Positions 1-9,000 of a stretch of DNA of 64,000 nucleotides are shown piece by piece (position 1 is the first letter of the stretch; every line of letters starts with the position of its first letter). Origin of the DNA: Pullilachnospira sp963929535 (lineage in GTDB: Bacteria; Bacillota; Clostridia; Lachnospirales; Lachnospiraceae); assembly GCA_963929535.1 (NCBI GenBank), contig CAWVIZ010000014.1, positions 62,001 through 126,000 on the forward strand, in the 5' to 3' direction. A program made the position numbers and the translations under genes. Under the pieces are notes generated by a model. The model was not told where the DNA came from. It did not search any database and worked only from the letters and a program-made list of their open reading frames with translations.

Positions 1-317
1 AGAAACAGCCAGATTCCCCGCACGTGATAGGCATACAGAGGAATGGAAAGGGACACTGCCAGGATACAGTATTCGGTCATATGGGCCAGTTTGCGTACAG
101 GGCCGTGATATCTTTCCGCGTACAGATCGATCTCTTCCTGGGAGAGATCCTTGTCCAGGATCATGGCTCCCACCTGTACCAGCTTCTGGCTGACTTTATA
201 GCTTAACTGACTGGATTCCGTTCCCTCCTGGCTGGAAAATGAAAAGATCATATACATGATCAGCAGCGCGGGAAGGAAGGACAGCGGTTTTAACAGCGCA
301 ACGATGATTCGGTTCAT
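1..317 (-). CDS. VanZ-like membrane protein, N-terminal part (runs off the window)
   Basis: The reverse strand reads from an ATG at 317 to the window edge without a stop, giving about 105 residues. A hydrophobic segment lies at about residues 8-28. It is followed by FSSQEGTESS, a helical stretch, and VRKLAHMTEYCILAVS, where a second membrane segment starts. An F-S-x-Q(E/D)G stretch after the first helix and a K-x-x-H-x-x-E-Y motif at the next helix are typical of VanZ-family proteins. These are small integral membrane proteins, one of which gives low-level teicoplanin resistance, and most have no known role. A GGAGG ribosome site precedes the ATG. The gene diverges from thyA. The family call rests on the motifs; no function is inferred. 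Confidence 0.8.
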   Translation of the reverse strand, partial: MNRIIVALLKPLSFLPALLIMYMIFSFSSQEGTESSQLSYKVSQKLVQVGAMILDKDLSQEEIDLYAERYHGPVRKLAHMTEYCILAVSLSIPLYAYHVRGIWLF

Positions 318-480
318 AAAAATCCCTCCAGATGACCTCGGATCCGGCGGTCCGTTCAGATCCGCAGACCCGTTTCCTGATAATTTGCTATTTACTATAA
401 CATTCTTTTGAACAGGTGTCAAAAATCCGGTTTTCGGCTCTGCGCTGCCGCCAAAAAATTTCCGACGAAACTGAATTCAG

Positions 481-509
481 TTGAATTCCCCCAACCGGTA
501 TATTATAAT
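481..509 (+). promoter_or_regulatory. sigma-A promoter for thyA-folA
   Basis: TTGAAT at 481-486 and TATAAT at 504-509 are separated by 17 bp. The thyA start codon is about 80 bp downstream, leaving a short leader. This is the only good sigma-A match in the gap between the divergent VanZ-like gene and thyA. Confidence 0.8.
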
Positions 510-593
510 GAGTGTTAGCGAGAAAAATGCGCCTGCGCATTTGGCGGATCTTTGCATTGGACTGGAACATGAACATGAGACAAGGAGGATTTC

Positions 594-1442
594 ATGAGCT
601 ACGCAGATAAGATTTTTATAGATATGTGTCGGGATATCATTGACAATGGAGTGAGCACGGAGGGGGAGAAGGTGCGCCCCCACTGGGAGGACGGCAGTCT
701 GGCCTACACGGTAAAGCGGTTCGGCGTGGTGAACCGGTATGATCTGTCCCGGGAATTTCCGGCGCTCACACTGCGGAGGACGGCACTGAAAAGCGCATTT
801 GATGAAATCCTCTGGATCTGGCAGAAAAAGTCGAACAATATCAAGGATCTGAATTCCCATATCTGGGACAGCTGGGCGGATGAGAATGGCTCCATCGGCA
901 AGGCTTACGGATATCAGCTGGGCGTAAAGCATCAGTATCCGGAGGGAATGATGGATCAGGTGGACCGGGTGCTGTATGATCTGAAAAATAATCCCTACAG
1001 CAGAAGGATCATGACCAATATTTATGTACATCAGGATCTCCATGAGATGAACCTGTATCCCTGCGCCTATTCCATGACCTTTAATGTGACCAGAGAGCGG
1101 GAGGGAGACGGGCTGGTATTGAACGCGATCCTGAACCAGCGCTCCAATGATGTGCTGGCGGCAAACAACTGGAATGTGTGCCAGTACGCGCTGCTGGTGA
1201 TGATGCTGGCTCAGGTATGCCAAATGAGAGCCGGAGAGCTGGTGCATGTGATCGCGGACGCTCACATTTATGACCGGCATATCCCTCTGGTGAAGGAGCT
1301 GATCCAGCGGCCGGTATATGACGCGCCGAAGGTGACCCTGAATCCGGAGATCAGAGACTTTTATGATTTTACAGTGGATGATCTCCGGGTGGAAGATTAT
1401 GTGACGGGACCGCAGATCAAAGGGATTCCCATTGCGATTTAG
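594..1442 (+). CDS. thyA: Thymidylate synthase
   Basis: ThyA methylates dUMP to dTMP using methylene-tetrahydrofolate, leaving dihydrofolate. The 282-residue product carries the catalytic cysteine at position 157 in YPCAYSMTF, the phosphate-binding arginines in YSRRI (135-139), QRSND (182-186) and HIYDRH (224-229). Cys157 sits in PCAY rather than the common PPCH, and the following loop reads LAANNWN rather than LGxPFN, so this is a divergent clostridial-type ThyA. The start follows an AAGGAGG site by about 6 bp. folA starts 130 bp downstream on the same strand, which makes sense because folA reduces the dihydrofolate that ThyA releases. Confidence 0.95.
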   Translation: MSYADKIFIDMCRDIIDNGVSTEGEKVRPHWEDGSLAYTVKRFGVVNRYDLSREFPALTLRRTALKSAFDEILWIWQKKSNNIKDLNSHIWDSWADENGSIGKAYGYQLGVKHQYPEGMMDQVDRVLYDLKNNPYSRRIMTNIYVHQDLHEMNLYPCAYSMTFNVTREREGDGLVLNAILNQRSNDVLAANNWNVCQYALLVMMLAQVCQMRAGELVHVIADAHIYDRHIPLVKELIQRPVYDAPKVTLNPEIRDFYDFTVDDLRVEDYVTGPQIKGIPIAI

Positions 1443-1573
1443 GATGGGAGCGTTTTGACGGCGGGAACCCGGTGAGGTGATGGAGAACAGCGGCAGAAAA
1501 TCGGTAAGACGGTGGGAAAAGCCGGAGATCCGGAAGGATGGAAGACGGTAAAGGCCAAGGAGGAATTAGAAGA

Positions 1574-2065
1574 ATGAAAATGATCGTGGCAGTGGATAAG
1601 AACTGGGGGATAGGAGCCAATAACAAGCTTCTGGTGAGTATCCCCGCAGATATGAAATATTTCCGGCAGGAGACCAGCGGGAAGGTAGTGGTGATGGGAA
1701 GAAAAACCCTGGAAAGCTTTCCGGGAGGGCTGCCTCTGAAGAACAGGACCAATGTGGTGCTGACCAGGGATGCCGGGTACCAGGCAAAGGGGGCTGTGAT
1801 CGTTCACAGCATTCCGGAACTTCTGGAAGAACTGAAAAAGTATGAGGATGACCAGATTTATGTGATCGGGGGAGGATCTATTTATCAGGAAATGCTTCCG
1901 TACTGCAATACGGCGCTGGTGACCAGGATCGACTATGCTTTCGCGGCGGATACGTATTTTCCCGATCTGGATCAGCTGCCGGAGTGGGAGATCACAGAAA
2001 ACAGCGAGGAACAGACATATTTTGATCTGGAATACGCTTTTTACAAATATGAGAGAAAGGCCTGA
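1574..2065 (+). CDS. folA: Dihydrofolate reductase
   Basis: DHFR reduces dihydrofolate to tetrahydrofolate with NADPH. The 163-residue product begins MKMIVAVDKNWGIG, the usual N-terminal strand and Met20-type loop. It then has DMKYF with the folate-binding acidic residue, VVMGRKTLESFP for cofactor binding, and YVIGGGSIYQ. An in-frame ATG-like extension to 1538 exists, but the start at 1574 is preferred: AAGGAGG lies 10 bp upstream and the protein then begins exactly where DHFRs begin. The position after thyA completes the dTMP cycle. xpaC starts 8 bp after its stop and may be co-transcribed. Confidence 0.95.
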   Translation: MKMIVAVDKNWGIGANNKLLVSIPADMKYFRQETSGKVVVMGRKTLESFPGGLPLKNRTNVVLTRDAGYQAKGAVIVHSIPELLEELKKYEDDQIYVIGGGSIYQEMLPYCNTALVTRIDYAFAADTYFPDLDQLPEWEITENSEEQTYFDLEYAFYKYERKA

Positions 2066-2073
2066 GGCTTCTG

Positions 2074-3540
2074 ATGAGCGGGAACGACTGGAATGATATT
2101 GGAAACAGAATAAAAAATATTGTACAGGACGCGGTAGAGTCCCAGAATTATCAGGAGCTGAACCGGCAGGTAAAGGGAATCCTCAACGATGCGGTAGGCG
2201 GTTTCCGGGAAGGAATCAAAGGAGACGGAGCGCAGAACGGGACCGGAGAAAATGTCCGGGAAGACGGAAGATACGGCCGGGAGGATTCCGGAAGGACAGA
2301 AAATCAGGATAGTCTGCGGGAAAGCATGAAAAGTGTGGGAGCGGGACTGAGAGACGGCCTGAAAAGCGTGGGAGAAGACTGGAAATCGGCATGGAAGGCA
2401 TCCAAAGAAACAGACGGAGACGGAGCTCCTTCCTATCGGGACAGATACAGAAAGGTTAAGGAGCCAGGTTACCGCCCGGGACAGAACAGCGCGGCAGGCG
2501 GACCCAGGACGGGAAAACGGAGAATGGGCGGGAATGGAAGCCAGCATCCGGAGCTTTATGCCAGATATCCCAGGGACCAGGTGATGGGAACGGTGATGGC
2601 TATTGCCGGATTTTCTCTCACAGGAGTATTTGCCCTCAGCACGCTCAGTACCGTTCTCCTTCTGGTCGTGGAACCGGGACTGGATGTGCTGGCCATGGTG
2701 GGAACTGTGATCCTGGGAAGTATCACCGCAGCCAGTCTTGCCCTGGGGCTGTGGGGGCAGAGGGCCCGGGGAAGGGCTAAAAGATTCCGGGAATATGTGG
2801 CCCAGATCGGTCAGAGGGGTTACTGCACAGTAAAAGAGCTGGCCCAGAAATGCGGTTACAAAGAAAAGAAGGTGCGGCGGGATCTGAAACGGATGATCGA
2901 AAGCAGGATGTTTCTTCAGGGACATATGGATGAAGAGGGGACCTGTATTATTGCCACCGACAGTCTGTATCAGCAGTACCTGACCACTAAGGATGAGGCC
3001 AGAAAACGCCAGGTACAGCAGGAGGAAGAGGAACGGCAGAAGCAGCATCTTCCGGAGGAATGCAGGAAGGTGCTGGAGGAAGGAAGGGAGTATATCCTTC
3101 ATATCCGCCGGTGCAACGATGAGCTTCCGGAGCCGGAGATTTCCAACAAGCTGTACCGGCTGGAAACCATCATCACCAGGATTTTTGATGAGGTGGAGAA
3201 GGATCCGGAGCTGGCAGGTGAGCTGAGAAAATTTATGAGCTATTACCTGCCCACCACCAAGAAACTGGTGGACGCTTATGTGGAGCTGGAAAGGGAACCT
3301 GTGGCCGGTGAAAATGTGGTGAAGATGAAGAAGGAGATCCAGGAGACCCTGGATACCATTAACCAGGCCTTTGAAAATCTTCTGGACGGATTTTTTGAGG
3401 AAAAGGCATGGGATATCTCCTCTGATATTTCCGTACTGCATACCATGTTTGCCCAGGAAGGGCTGACAGGCGGAGATTTTGACAGGGAGACGGCGGACAG
3501 GAACCGGCAGACGGCATCAAGAAAAGGAGCAGAAATATGA
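2074..3540 (+). CDS. XpaC-like membrane protein (partner of TelA)
   Basis: The 488-residue protein has a long hydrophilic, Gly/Arg/Glu-rich N-terminal third and two hydrophobic segments at about residues 170-225. Next comes a winged-helix-like stretch at about 250-285 (VKELAQKCGYKEKKVRRDL), then an XpaC domain from about 345 to the end with YLPTTKKLVDAY, TLDTINQAFENLLDGFF and ISSDISVLHTM. XpaC was first noted for hydrolysis of 5-bromo-4-chloroindolyl phosphate; its real role is not settled. The stop overlaps the telA start (ATGA at 3537-3540), so the two are translationally coupled, as is usual for this pair. The long N-terminal region is more extended than in short XpaC proteins. Confidence 0.85.
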   Translation: MSGNDWNDIGNRIKNIVQDAVESQNYQELNRQVKGILNDAVGGFREGIKGDGAQNGTGENVREDGRYGREDSGRTENQDSLRESMKSVGAGLRDGLKSVGEDWKSAWKASKETDGDGAPSYRDRYRKVKEPGYRPGQNSAAGGPRTGKRRMGGNGSQHPELYARYPRDQVMGTVMAIAGFSLTGVFALSTLSTVLLLVVEPGLDVLAMVGTVILGSITAASLALGLWGQRARGRAKRFREYVAQIGQRGYCTVKELAQKCGYKEKKVRRDLKRMIESRMFLQGHMDEEGTCIIATDSLYQQYLTTKDEARKRQVQQEEEERQKQHLPEECRKVLEEGREYILHIRRCNDELPEPEISNKLYRLETIITRIFDEVEKDPELAGELRKFMSYYLPTTKKLVDAYVELEREPVAGENVVKMKKEIQETLDTINQAFENLLDGFFEEKAWDISSDISVLHTMFAQEGLTGGDFDRETADRNRQTASRKGAEI

Positions 3541-4664
3541 GCAGTGAATTTAAAGATTTTACGGATACACCTACGCTGACATTTGGGACAGCCCCCCAGC
3601 CGCAGGCTCAGCCGGCGGTTGTAAAGGAGGAACCCAAAATGGATGAGTCCATTTTAAGCCCTGAAGAGCGGCGGATGGTGGATGAATTTGCCCGGCAGAT
3701 CGATCTGCGCAATTCCAGCGGGATCCTCCAGTACGGGGCGGGTACACAGAAGAAGATGGCTGATTTTTCCGAGGCGGCCCTGGAAAACGTGAAGACCAAG
3801 GATCTGGGCCAGGTGGGAGACATGCTCACGGACGTGGTTGCCGAGCTGAAAAACTTCGATGCGGAGGAAGAGAGAGGATTTCTCGGATTTCTGAAAAAAC
3901 CGGCCAATAAGCTCAGTACCATGAAGGCAAAGTACGAGAAGGCGGAGACCAATGTGGACAAGATCTGCCAGGTTCTGGAGGGACACCAGGTGCAGCTTCT
4001 GAAGGACATTGCCATCCTGGATAAGATGTATGACCAGAATCTGGTGTACTTTAAGGAGCTTTCCATGTATATCCTGGCGGGAAAGAAGAAGCTGGAAGAG
4101 GTACGGGGACAGGAACTGCCCCAGCTGGTGGAAAAGGCCCGGCTGTCCGGTCTTCCCGAGGACGCCCAGGCGGCCAAGGATCTGGCCGGCATGTGCGACC
4201 GGTTTGAGAAGAAGATCCATGACCTGGAGCTGACCAGGATGATCTCCATCCAGACGGCTCCCCAGATCCGGCTGGTACAGAACAGCAACACCATGATGGT
4301 GGAAAAAATCCAGTCCACGGTGGTGAACACCATTCCCCTGTGGAAAAGTCAGATGGTCCTGGCTCTGGGTGTGGAGCATTCCTCCCAGGCGGCCAGGGCA
4401 CAGCGGGAGGTCACCGATATGACCAATGAACTTCTGCGGAAGAATGCGGAGGTGCTGAAGACCGCTGTGGTGGAAAGCGCCAGAGAATCTGAGAGAGGTA
4501 TCGTGGATATGGAAACTCTGCAGAATACCAATGCCTCCCTGATCTCCACCCTGGATGAGGTGATGCAGATCCAGACCGAGGGACGGGAAAAACGGCAGGC
4601 GGCGGAAGCGGAGCTGAGAAAGATGGAGGATGAACTGAAGCAGAAGCTTCTGGAGATCCGCTGA
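3537..4664 (+). CDS. telA: Toxic anion resistance protein, TelA/KlaA family
   Basis: This 375-residue soluble, almost entirely helical protein has the TelA hallmarks. There is an N-terminal acidic linker, a domain with DLGQVGDMLTDVVAELK and FLGFLKKP, a long coiled-coil middle, and the conserved TAPQIRLVQNSNTMMVEKIQ then IPLWKSQMVLALG. TelA proteins are linked to tellurite and antimicrobial tolerance, but the biochemical activity is unknown. The start codon overlaps the xpaC stop, showing one operon. Confidence 0.9.
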   Translation: MSSEFKDFTDTPTLTFGTAPQPQAQPAVVKEEPKMDESILSPEERRMVDEFARQIDLRNSSGILQYGAGTQKKMADFSEAALENVKTKDLGQVGDMLTDVVAELKNFDAEEERGFLGFLKKPANKLSTMKAKYEKAETNVDKICQVLEGHQVQLLKDIAILDKMYDQNLVYFKELSMYILAGKKKLEEVRGQELPQLVEKARLSGLPEDAQAAKDLAGMCDRFEKKIHDLELTRMISIQTAPQIRLVQNSNTMMVEKIQSTVVNTIPLWKSQMVLALGVEHSSQAARAQREVTDMTNELLRKNAEVLKTAVVESARESERGIVDMETLQNTNASLISTLDEVMQIQTEGREKRQAAEAELRKMEDELKQKLLEIR

Positions 4665-4858
4665 GAGCGCCTGCAGGTATGCGGCCGGTATGACCGGCAG
4701 TCCCAAACTGCCGGATGACTGCTGCCGGGAGCAGTGAGCCCGGAGCTGCTGAGGCCGTCGCAAAGGAGTTAAGGAACGCGAAGCCGTCTGCCCCGCGTCG
4801 GGAAACGATAAGGAAGGCGTGGACAGAGGCATCTGTTTTCGGAGAATGGAGAATGAGG

Positions 4859-5926
4859 ATGTACAGAGAGCATACAAGAACAGTCAGGATCGGAGACCGG
4901 GTGATCGGAGGGGGAAATCCCATCCTGATCCAGTCCATGACCAATACAAAAACGGAGGATGTGGAGAGTACCGTATCCCAGATCCTTGCTCTGGAGCGGG
5001 CAGGATGTGAGATCATCCGCTGCGCGGTGCCCACCATGGAGGCCGCGTCCGCGCTGGGGAAGATCAAAGAAAGGATCCATATCCCCCTGGTGGCGGATAT
5101 TCATTTTGATTACAGGCTGGCCATCGCTGCCATGGAGAACGGGGCGGACAAGATCCGGATCAATCCGGGAAATATCGGAAGCCGGGAGCGGATACAGGCG
5201 GTGGTGGATGCGGCCAGAGAGCGGGAGATCCCGATTCGGGTGGGAGTCAACAGCGGTTCTCTGGAAAAAGAGCTGGTGGAAAAATACCATGGTGTGACGG
5301 CGGAAGGGATTGTGGAGAGCGCGCTGGACAAGGTGCATATGATTGAGGAGCTGGGATACGACAATCTGGTGATCAGTATCAAGTCCTCTGATGTACTGAT
5401 GTGCGCCAAGGCCCATGAGCTGATTGCCAGAGAGACCGATTATCCTCTTCACGTGGGGATCACGGAGGCGGGGACCCTGTTTTCCGGAAACATCAAGTCC
5501 GCCGTTGGCCTGGGAATCATTCTCTATCAGGGAATCGGAGACACGATCCGGGTATCCCTGACAGGAGATCCGCTGGAAGAAGTCAAATCAGCCAAACGGA
5601 TCCTGAAAACCCTGGGGCTGAGAAAAGGAGGCATCGAGGTGGTGTCCTGTCCCACCTGCGGAAGGACTCAGATCGATCTCATCGGTCTTGCCAATCAGGT
5701 GGAGGACATGGTCCAGGATATTCCCCTGGATATCAAGGTGGCTGTGATGGGCTGCGTGGTGAACGGGCCGGGAGAAGCGAAAGAGGCAGACATCGGGATT
5801 GCCGGCGGAAAGGGCGAGGGTCTTCTGATCAAAAAAGGTCAGATCGTGAAAAAAGTGCCGGAGGAGCAGCTTCTGGCTGTGCTGAGAGAAGAGCTTCTGG
5901 GCTGGCAGAGCGGACAGCGGCAGTGA
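4859..5926 (+). CDS. ispG: 4-hydroxy-3-methylbut-2-enyl diphosphate synthase (flavodoxin)
   Basis: IspG reduces methylerythritol cyclodiphosphate to HMBPP in the MEP isoprenoid pathway using a 4Fe-4S cluster. From the ATG at 4859 the product has 355 residues. It carries an N-terminal TIM barrel (GGGNPILIQSMTNT, VADIHFDYRLA, RINPGNIG) and a C-terminal cluster domain with Cys264, Cys267 and Cys299; Glu306 in NGPGEA is the likely fourth ligand. The reading frame is open upstream to 4715, but that extension has no family resemblance, whereas MYREHTRTVRIG is the normal beginning. polC follows after 87 bp. Confidence 0.93.
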   Translation: MYREHTRTVRIGDRVIGGGNPILIQSMTNTKTEDVESTVSQILALERAGCEIIRCAVPTMEAASALGKIKERIHIPLVADIHFDYRLAIAAMENGADKIRINPGNIGSRERIQAVVDAAREREIPIRVGVNSGSLEKELVEKYHGVTAEGIVESALDKVHMIEELGYDNLVISIKSSDVLMCAKAHELIARETDYPLHVGITEAGTLFSGNIKSAVGLGIILYQGIGDTIRVSLTGDPLEEVKSAKRILKTLGLRKGGIEVVSCPTCGRTQIDLIGLANQVEDMVQDIPLDIKVAVMGCVVNGPGEAKEADIGIAGGKGEGLLIKKGQIVKKVPEEQLLAVLREELLGWQSGQRQ

Positions 5927-6013
5927 GACCGGAAGGCCGGACGGTAAGGAGCTGAAGCCAACTTACAGAGAACAAGCGGACATGGGAAGGATTAGTGAAG
6001 GAATGACGGAAGA

Positions 6014-9000
6014 ATGACGGAAAAAGATTTTCTGGATGTATTTCCCCATCTGAAGGTGGAGGCCGAGCTGGAAGAACTTTTAGGTGCGGTAAAGGTAATG
6101 AAGGTAGCTGTAAACCCGCAGAAGGACTGTCTGCGGGTTTATATCATGAGCAGCCAGTGGATCCATAAAAAGCATATCTATCATCTGGAGCAGGAAATCC
6201 GGGAGCAGTTTTTCCCCAATGCGGGGCTGCGGGTGAAGATCATAGAAAAGTTCCAGCTTTCCAGGCAGTATACTCCGGAGAACTTTATGGAGGTGTACCG
6301 GCCCAGTATTTTGCTGGAACTGAAGAATTACAGTATGCTGGAGTACAATCTGTTTGCCACGGCTGAGATTTCCTTTCCGGAGCCGGAGACGCTGAATCTG
6401 GTGATGACGGATTCGGTGATCGCCCGGGAAAAGGAAGGAGAGCTGATCCGCCTTCTGGAGAAAATCTTCTGTGAACGGTGTGGATTTAACCTGCGGGTAA
6501 ATCCCAGCTTCCGCCAGCCGGTGGAGAGCAAGGTGCGCAGAAACAGCGAGCTGCGGATCATGGAAGAGGCCCGTCAGATCCTGGGACGTTCCAAAGTAGG
6601 GAGAAAGATGGGATTTGGCGATCCTGATCAGGCGGAGGGATTTCCGGAGGACGGCATGGGAGAGGCAGCCCCCTGGGAACCGCTGGAAGGAGAGACAGCC
6701 GGACGGCAGACCGGGGCGCCGGGTATGCGGGCCGCGGGAGCGGGATATCCGGAGGCTGCTCAGGGGATGAGCGGCGTGCCCGGAGAAACTGCCGCAAGCG
6801 GTCAGAAGGATGCTTTTGCAGACGGGAGACAGACGGCCGGAAGTTCCGGCATGGAGCAGGCAGGAAGCCGGGCGTTGGGCGCTGCCGGGGGGAATGGTCC
6901 TTTGCAGGCGGAGGGATCTGCCGGCAGCGGCCGCCCGGCGGGAAAAGACGCCTGTGGAGCCGGCCAGCGCTCCGGAAAAGGCGGCAGCGGATTCCGCGGC
7001 CGGCGGGACGGTTACCAAAACGGCCGGGGCGGTTATCAGGGCAGCCGCTACGGGGATGGTCCCAGACCTCTGAAACGGTCGGATAATCCGGATGTGATTT
7101 ACGGAAGAGATTTTGACGATGATGTGATCACCATTGAATCCATTGCAGGCGAGATGGGAGAAGTAACCATCCGCGGAAAGGTGACCAGCGTGGAAGCCAG
7201 AGAGATCCGGAATGAAAAGACCATCTATATGTTCAATATCACGGATTTTACCGACACCATCACGGTGAAGATCTTCCTGCACAATGAGCAGGTTCCGGAG
7301 ATCAAGGGCAGTATCAAGGCGGGAGCCTTTCTCAAGCTGAAGGGTGTGACAACCATTGACAAATTCGACCATGAGATCACCATCGGTTCCCTGACGGGGA
7401 TCAAGAAGATTTCCGATTTTACCACCCAGAGGATGGACAACAGTCCGGAGAAGCGGGTGGAGCTGCACTGTCATACCAAGATGAGCGATATGGATGGGGT
7501 GACGGACGCCAGCGTGCTGGTGAAACGTGCCTATAAATGGGGGCATCCGGCCATCGCCATTACAGACCACGGAGTGGTCCAATCCTTTCCGGAGGCCAAC
7601 CATGCTTACGACGATATCGTTGCGGATTACCGGAAGGAGTATCAGAAGGAACATCCTCAGGCGACCAAGGATGAGCTGAAGAAGGTGTATCCGCCCTTTA
7701 AAGTGATCTATGGCTGTGAGGCTTATCTGGTGGACGATGTGAAGGGAATGGTGACCAACAGCAGGGGACAGAGCCTGGATCAGCCCTATGTGGTATTCGA
7801 TATTGAGACCACCGGATTCAGTCCGGTAAGCAACCGGATCATTGAGATCGGAGCCGTCCGGGTGGAGGAAGGAAAGATCGTGGATCGTTTTTCCGTGTTC
7901 GTCAACCCCCAGGTGCCGATTCCCTTCCGGATCGAGCAGCTTACCGGGATCAACGACGGGATGGTGGTGGACGCGGAAACCATTGACGCGGTGCTGCCCA
8001 GGTTCCTGGAATTTTCCCGGGGAGCTGTGATGGTGGCCCACAACGCCGGATTTGATATGAGCTTTATCATTGCCAACTGTGATCGGCTGGGGATTTCGCA
8101 GGAATTTACCTATGTGGATACGGTGGGAATGGCGCGGATGCTGCTGCCGGGTCTGAACCGGTTCAAGCTGGATACCGTGGCCAAGGCTCTGAACATTCCT
8201 CTTCTGAATCATCACCGGGCAGTGGATGACGCGGCATGTACGGCAGAGATTTTTGTGAAATTCCTGGCCATGTGCAGGGAGAGGGATATCCTGGATCTGG
8301 ACGCCTTGAATGAGGCCGGAAAGATGTCTCCGGATACCATCAAGAAGCTTCCCACTTACCATGCCATCATTCTGGCTATCAGCGAGACGGGACGGGTGAA
8401 TCTGTACCGGCTGGTGTCCAAATCCCATCTGGATTATTACAACCGGAGGCCCAGGATCCCCAAGAGTGTGTTTTTAAAACACAGGGAGGGGCTGATCATC
8501 GGTTCCGCCTGTGAGGCGGGAGAACTGTTCCAGGCCCTTCTGCGGGACGAGCCGGCCCAGGAGGTGGCAAGGCTTGTGGATTTTTATGATTACCTGGAGA
8601 TTCAGCCCATTGGCAACAATATGTTCATGGTCCGGGACGAGGACCGGGATAATATCACCTCGGAGGAGGATCTGAAGGAACTGAACCGGAAGATCGTGAA
8701 GCTGGGAGAGCAGTTTAAAAAGCCGGTGGTGGCCACCTGTGATGTGCACTTTATCGATCCGGAGGACGAGGTTTACCGGAGGATCATCATGACAGGAAAA
8801 GGATTTGCCGATGCGGGGGATCAGGCGCCGCTGTACCTTCGGACCACCGAGGAAATGCTGGAGGAATTTTCCTATCTGGGGGCGGAGAAGGCGGAAGAGG
8901 TGGTGATCACCAATCCCAATAAGATCGCGGATCTGTGCGACCGGGTATGTCCGATCCGGGACGGAAAGTTCCCGCCGGTGATCGAGAATTCCGACGGCAT

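Noticed and set aside
4715..4858. N-terminal extension of IspG
   Set aside because: No resemblance to IspG, low-complexity composition, and a better start at 4859.
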